A stretch of DNA of 64,000 nt, taken from Thermosipho sp. (in: thermotogales). GTDB taxonomy: Bacteria; Thermotogota; Thermotogae; Thermotogales; Fervidobacteriaceae. The position numbers and the translations under genes were made by a program. The notes below the pieces were generated by a model. It ran no database searches. It saw only the letters and a program-made list of their open reading frames with translations, and was not told where the DNA came from. The DNA is taken from the NCBI GenBank assembly GCA_017656335.1, contig JACDOA010000004.1, positions 1 through 64,000 of the forward strand. Reading direction: 5' to 3'. This document shows positions 61,245-64,000 of the stretch, piece by piece; positions within the stretch are counted from its first letter, which is position 1; each line of letters begins with the position of its first letter.

Positions 61245-62747
61245 ATGAGAAAATTCATGGTTATTGTAGGTCTGCTGCTTATTATTCTTTCTTTTGCTGC
61301 AAAAGACGTTATTGTAGTAGGTACTACTGATAAGATTAGAACATTAGATCCGGCAAATTGTTATGATTATTTTTCAAGTAACATTCTGCAAAATGTTTTG
61401 GCTGGTCCTGTTGACTATGAAATAGGAACAGCAAATATTAAGCCTTGGTTATTTGAAAGTTGGGATGTTTCTGATGATGGACTTGTTTACACTTTCCACA
61501 TCAGAAAGGATGCATTTTTTGAGGATGGAACTCAGATTGATGCTGAAGCATTTAAATTTTCCTGGGATAGAGTTATGAGATTAAATGGAGATCCAGCATT
61601 TTTATTAACAGATGTTGTTGAAAAAGTTGAAGTTGCTGACAAATTTACATTAAAGGTTACTTTGAAGAATAAGTTCTCTGCATTTGTTTCAGTGTTAGGT
61701 TATACTGTTGCATTTCCAGTAAATCCAAAAGTTTATCCGGAAGATTCCTTTTATGAATTTGAGCCTTCTGCTTCTGGGCCATACAAAGTAGCAGAATGGA
61801 TTAGAGATGTAAGAATTGTATTGGAAGAAAATCCCAATTATTTTGGCCCAAAGCCAAAAACTTCAAAGATTATAATTCAATTTTATGAAAATTCTCAGCA
61901 GTTAAGATTAGCTTTGGAAACTGGAGAAATAGATGTTGCATATAGACATTTAGATCCAAGAGATGTTTTGGACTTACAAAACGCTCCAGGTATTAAAGTT
62001 TATTTAGGTGCAAGTCCTCAAATAAGATATTTAGTTGTAAACGTAAAACAAAAACCATTTAATAATCCTCTTGTGAGACAAGCAATTGCTCTCGCAGTTG
62101 ATAGAGGGACAATTACTGAAGATATATTTGTTGGATTAGCAAATCCGTTGTATTCGATGGTTCCAGCTGGAATGTGGAGTCATGAAGAAGTTTTTCCAAA
62201 GAGAGATTTAGCTGCAGCAAAAGAAATATTAAAAGTTGCAGGTTATAGCGAAGAAAATCCATTAGAAATTGATTTGTGGTATACTCCTTCGCACTATGGT
62301 ACAACTGAAGCCGACGTTGCTCAAGTGCTGAAAGAATCTTTAGAACAAACTGGAATGATTAAAGTTAATATTAAATACGCTGAATGGTCAACATACGTTG
62401 AATATTTCCTTAATGGAACAATGGGATTATTCTTACTTGGATGGTATCCAGACTATCTTGATCCAGATGATTATCTGTGGCCATTTTTAAGTGTAAATGG
62501 TGCAAAATCTCTTGGAAGCTTTTATGAAAATAAGAATGTAGAAGACTTAATGATTGCCGCAAGAGCTGCAACAGATCAAGTTTCTCGTGAAATGCTTTAT
62601 AAACTTGTTCAAAACTTCCATGCGGCTGAGATTCCATACATACCTTTATGGCAGGGATCCGCAGACTGCGAAGCTCATGATTACATTAAAGGAATTGTTT
62701 TAGAACCAACACAGATTTTCAGATATTACATTCTTGAAACAAAATAA
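61245..62747 (+). CDS. Family 5 ABC substrate-binding protein (oligopeptide/dipeptide type)
   Basis: 500 residues. Signal peptide about 1-19 (MRKFMVIVGLLLIILSFAA). The family signature covers VGTTDKIRTLDPANCYDYFS, then YTFHIRKDAFFEDGTQIDAE and VRQAIALAVDRGTI. Family members bind peptides, nickel or oligosaccharides, and in Thermotogales many bind sugars. Its position after the galactoside operon may hint at a carbohydrate, but the separate promoter gives no proof. AGGGAGGGG precedes the ATG. Confidence 0.93.
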   Translation: MRKFMVIVGLLLIILSFAAKDVIVVGTTDKIRTLDPANCYDYFSSNILQNVLAGPVDYEIGTANIKPWLFESWDVSDDGLVYTFHIRKDAFFEDGTQIDAEAFKFSWDRVMRLNGDPAFLLTDVVEKVEVADKFTLKVTLKNKFSAFVSVLGYTVAFPVNPKVYPEDSFYEFEPSASGPYKVAEWIRDVRIVLEENPNYFGPKPKTSKIIIQFYENSQQLRLALETGEIDVAYRHLDPRDVLDLQNAPGIKVYLGASPQIRYLVVNVKQKPFNNPLVRQAIALAVDRGTITEDIFVGLANPLYSMVPAGMWSHEEVFPKRDLAAAKEILKVAGYSEENPLEIDLWYTPSHYGTTEADVAQVLKESLEQTGMIKVNIKYAEWSTYVEYFLNGTMGLFLLGWYPDYLDPDDYLWPFLSVNGAKSLGSFYENKNVEDLMIAARAATDQVSREMLYKLVQNFHAAEIPYIPLWQGSADCEAHDYIKGIVLEPTQIFRYYILETK

Positions 62748-62765
62748 TTGTTTTCATGAATAAAG

Positions 62766-62793
62766 TCCCGCCCCTTTGCGGGCGGGATTTTTT
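62766..62793 (+). terminator. Terminator between binding-protein and permease genes
   Basis: TCCCGCCC (62766-62773) pairs perfectly with GGGCGGGA (62780-62787) around CTTTGC and is followed by TTTTTT. Because the permease genes have no visible promoter of their own, read-through is expected. Confidence 0.85.
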
Positions 62794-62808
62794 AAAGGAG
62801 GAGATATT

Positions 62809-63816
62809 GTGTCCTTGAAGAGCTATATAATAACAAGAATTATTTTAGCACTTCCAATGATTTTAATTCTTTTAATAATGATATTTTTTATTTTGAGAAT
62901 AATCCCAGGAGATCCTGTGTTGGCAATTTTAGGAGGTAAAGCTCCTGTTGAAGTGATCGAAGCTAAAAGACACGAACTTGGTTTAGATAAACCAATAATA
63001 ATACAATTTTTTGATTATTTAGGAGATGTTGCCAAAGGTGATTTTGGAGTTTCGACTTTAACCAGTAGACCTGTATGGAGTGAAATAAAAGATAGATTTC
63101 CTGCTACTTTGGAACTAACGATTTTTTCTTTTATTTTAGCTCTTATTATAGGAATCTTTTGGGGAGCTGAAGCAGCGTGGAGAAAAGATAAAGCAATAGA
63201 TATTTCAGCGAGGGTTTATTCGATTTTTATTTATGCTGTTCCTGTTTTTTGGCTTGGATTAATGCTTCAACTACTGTTTGGAATTTATTTGAGATGGCTT
63301 CCAGTTGGTGGAAGACTATCTCCAAGAGTAAGTTTAGATATAAAAACTGGTCTTTTCTTATTAGACAGTTTAATTAGTTGGAATTGGGAAGCGTTTTGGG
63401 ATGTTTTAAAACACTTATTATTGCCTGGAGTCACTTTGGGATTAGTTATTTCAAGTATTTTCCTAAGAATGGTTCGTAATAATACTGTTTTAATGCTTTC
63501 AAAAGACTTTGTCAAAGCCGCAAAAGCCAGAGGATTAAAACCTAAAGTGGTTTTATATGGTCATGCTCTTAGAAATGCATTTGTACCAATTTTTACAATA
63601 ATGGGTATGCAGTTTGCTTTGTTATTAGCGGGAGCGATTTTAACGGAAACTACATTTTCGTGGCCAGGCATTGGTAGTTATCTAGTTTTAAAAATTAAAT
63701 ACAGAGATTTTCCTGCTATACAAGGAACAATAATTTTCTTTGCAATCTTTGTTGTAATAATTAGTATAGTTATTGACATTGTTAATGCATTAGTTGATCC
63801 TAGAGTAAGATATTAA
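62809..63816 (+). CDS. ABC transporter permease (DppB/OppB type)
   Basis: 335 residues from GTG 62809; AAAGGAGG at 62795-62802 is spaced for it, and an ATG frame extension from 62776 would start inside the terminator. Six membrane segments. The N-terminal YIITRIILALPMILILL and FILRIIPGDPVLAILGG are family signatures, and the EAA loop is KAARARGLKPKVVLYGHALR-like (KAAKARGLKP). It pairs with the permease beginning at 63828. Confidence 0.94.
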   Translation: MSLKSYIITRIILALPMILILLIMIFFILRIIPGDPVLAILGGKAPVEVIEAKRHELGLDKPIIIQFFDYLGDVAKGDFGVSTLTSRPVWSEIKDRFPATLELTIFSFILALIIGIFWGAEAAWRKDKAIDISARVYSIFIYAVPVFWLGLMLQLLFGIYLRWLPVGGRLSPRVSLDIKTGLFLLDSLISWNWEAFWDVLKHLLLPGVTLGLVISSIFLRMVRNNTVLMLSKDFVKAAKARGLKPKVVLYGHALRNAFVPIFTIMGMQFALLLAGAILTETTFSWPGIGSYLVLKIKYRDFPAIQGTIIFFAIFVVIISIVIDIVNALVDPRVRY

Positions 63817-63827
63817 GAGGTGATATT

Positions 63828-64000
63828 GTGAGGAAAAAATTTATTAGTGAAAGACTTGGAGAATTTATTAGCGATTTGTTTGGAACGGGTACAGGTTGGT
63901 TAACGTTCATTGGTGCAATGATTTTGATCTTTTATATTGTTTTAGCGATTTTTTCTCCGCAAATTGCACCATATAATCCTACAGAAAGAGTTGGAAGATC
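63828..64000 (+). CDS. ABC transporter permease (DppC/OppC type), partial
   Basis: Starts at GTG 63828 behind AGAGGTGAT and continues past the window edge. 57 residues are visible: a cytoplasmic N-terminus, then a membrane segment (WLTFIGAMILIFYIVLAIFS) and PQIAPYNPTERVGR, the typical DppC start. It is the partner of the permease at 62809. Confidence 0.9.
   Translation, partial: MRKKFISERLGEFISDLFGTGTGWLTFIGAMILIFYIVLAIFSPQIAPYNPTERVGR

Overview
The window is AT-rich chromosomal DNA from a bacterium of the order Thermotogales, most likely Thermosipho. The reasons are low GC with strong GGAGG-type ribosome sites, a fervidolysin-like subtilase, a galactoside operon in the order transporter, lacI, lacZ, galA-derived gene, galT, galK (close to the Thermotoga arrangement as I remember it), HndABC/HydBC-type electron-transfer genes, and long gene strings with 4-base overlaps. 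The genus is an inference. I had no search tools.

Layout: 1-4130 holds two lipoproteins, one a subtilisin-family protease. 4131-10179 (minus) is a six-gene operon: a threonine-synthase-like enzyme followed by a molybdenum hydroxylase with two iron-sulfur subunits, two FAD subunits and one molybdopterin subunit. 10362-16267 (plus) runs HD-domain protein, membrane protein, thrS, NfeD-like, SPFH/stomatin-like, small membrane protein and a Gate-domain membrane protein. 16391-20413 carries an ornithine/lysine decarboxylase, tRNA-Leu(CAG), a WecG/TagA glycosyltransferase, rsmG and mnmE. 20411-25242 includes a candidate minus-strand small RNA, an AIM24-like protein, a Bax-like glucosaminidase, a nucleotide-sugar dehydrogenase, the wreck of a livK...livF transporter operon, and a PAP2 phosphatase. 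25278-29572 has a lone sugar-ABC ATPase with an orphan Phd-type antitoxin, a radical SAM gene with its TetR regulator and operator, rpmE and an S1 protein.

29605-34427 (minus) is a five-gene set of tandem NuoE/NuoF-type subunits without a hydrogenase catalytic subunit. 34428-37135 is a decayed region with direct repeats and IS3-like traces surrounding an ADP-ribosylglycohydrolase gene. 37136-50671 (minus) is a string of thirteen closely packed housekeeping genes from metG and gyrA through lexA, rpiB, gltX and a class B PBP to ftcD. 50956-61014 (plus) is a galactoside uptake and Leloir operon with its own LacI regulator and an operator-like palindrome. 61245-64000 begins an oligopeptide-type ABC transporter and runs off the end.

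How they work together: galactosides enter through the binding protein and permeases at 50956-53990, probably energised by the distant MalK-type ATPase at 25278. They are cut by LacZ and passed through GalK/GalT. The electron-transfer operon at 29605-34427 would handle NADH and ferredoxin in fermentation. The most unusual items are a GH36 alpha-galactosidase relative that appears to have lost its catalytic barrel while staying open, the duplicated NuoEF set with a cysteine-less partner, the mirror-like molybdenum hydroxylase operon, an NfeD gene with no normal start codon, a TetR/radical SAM pair with a clear operator, and a possible C-rich small RNA.
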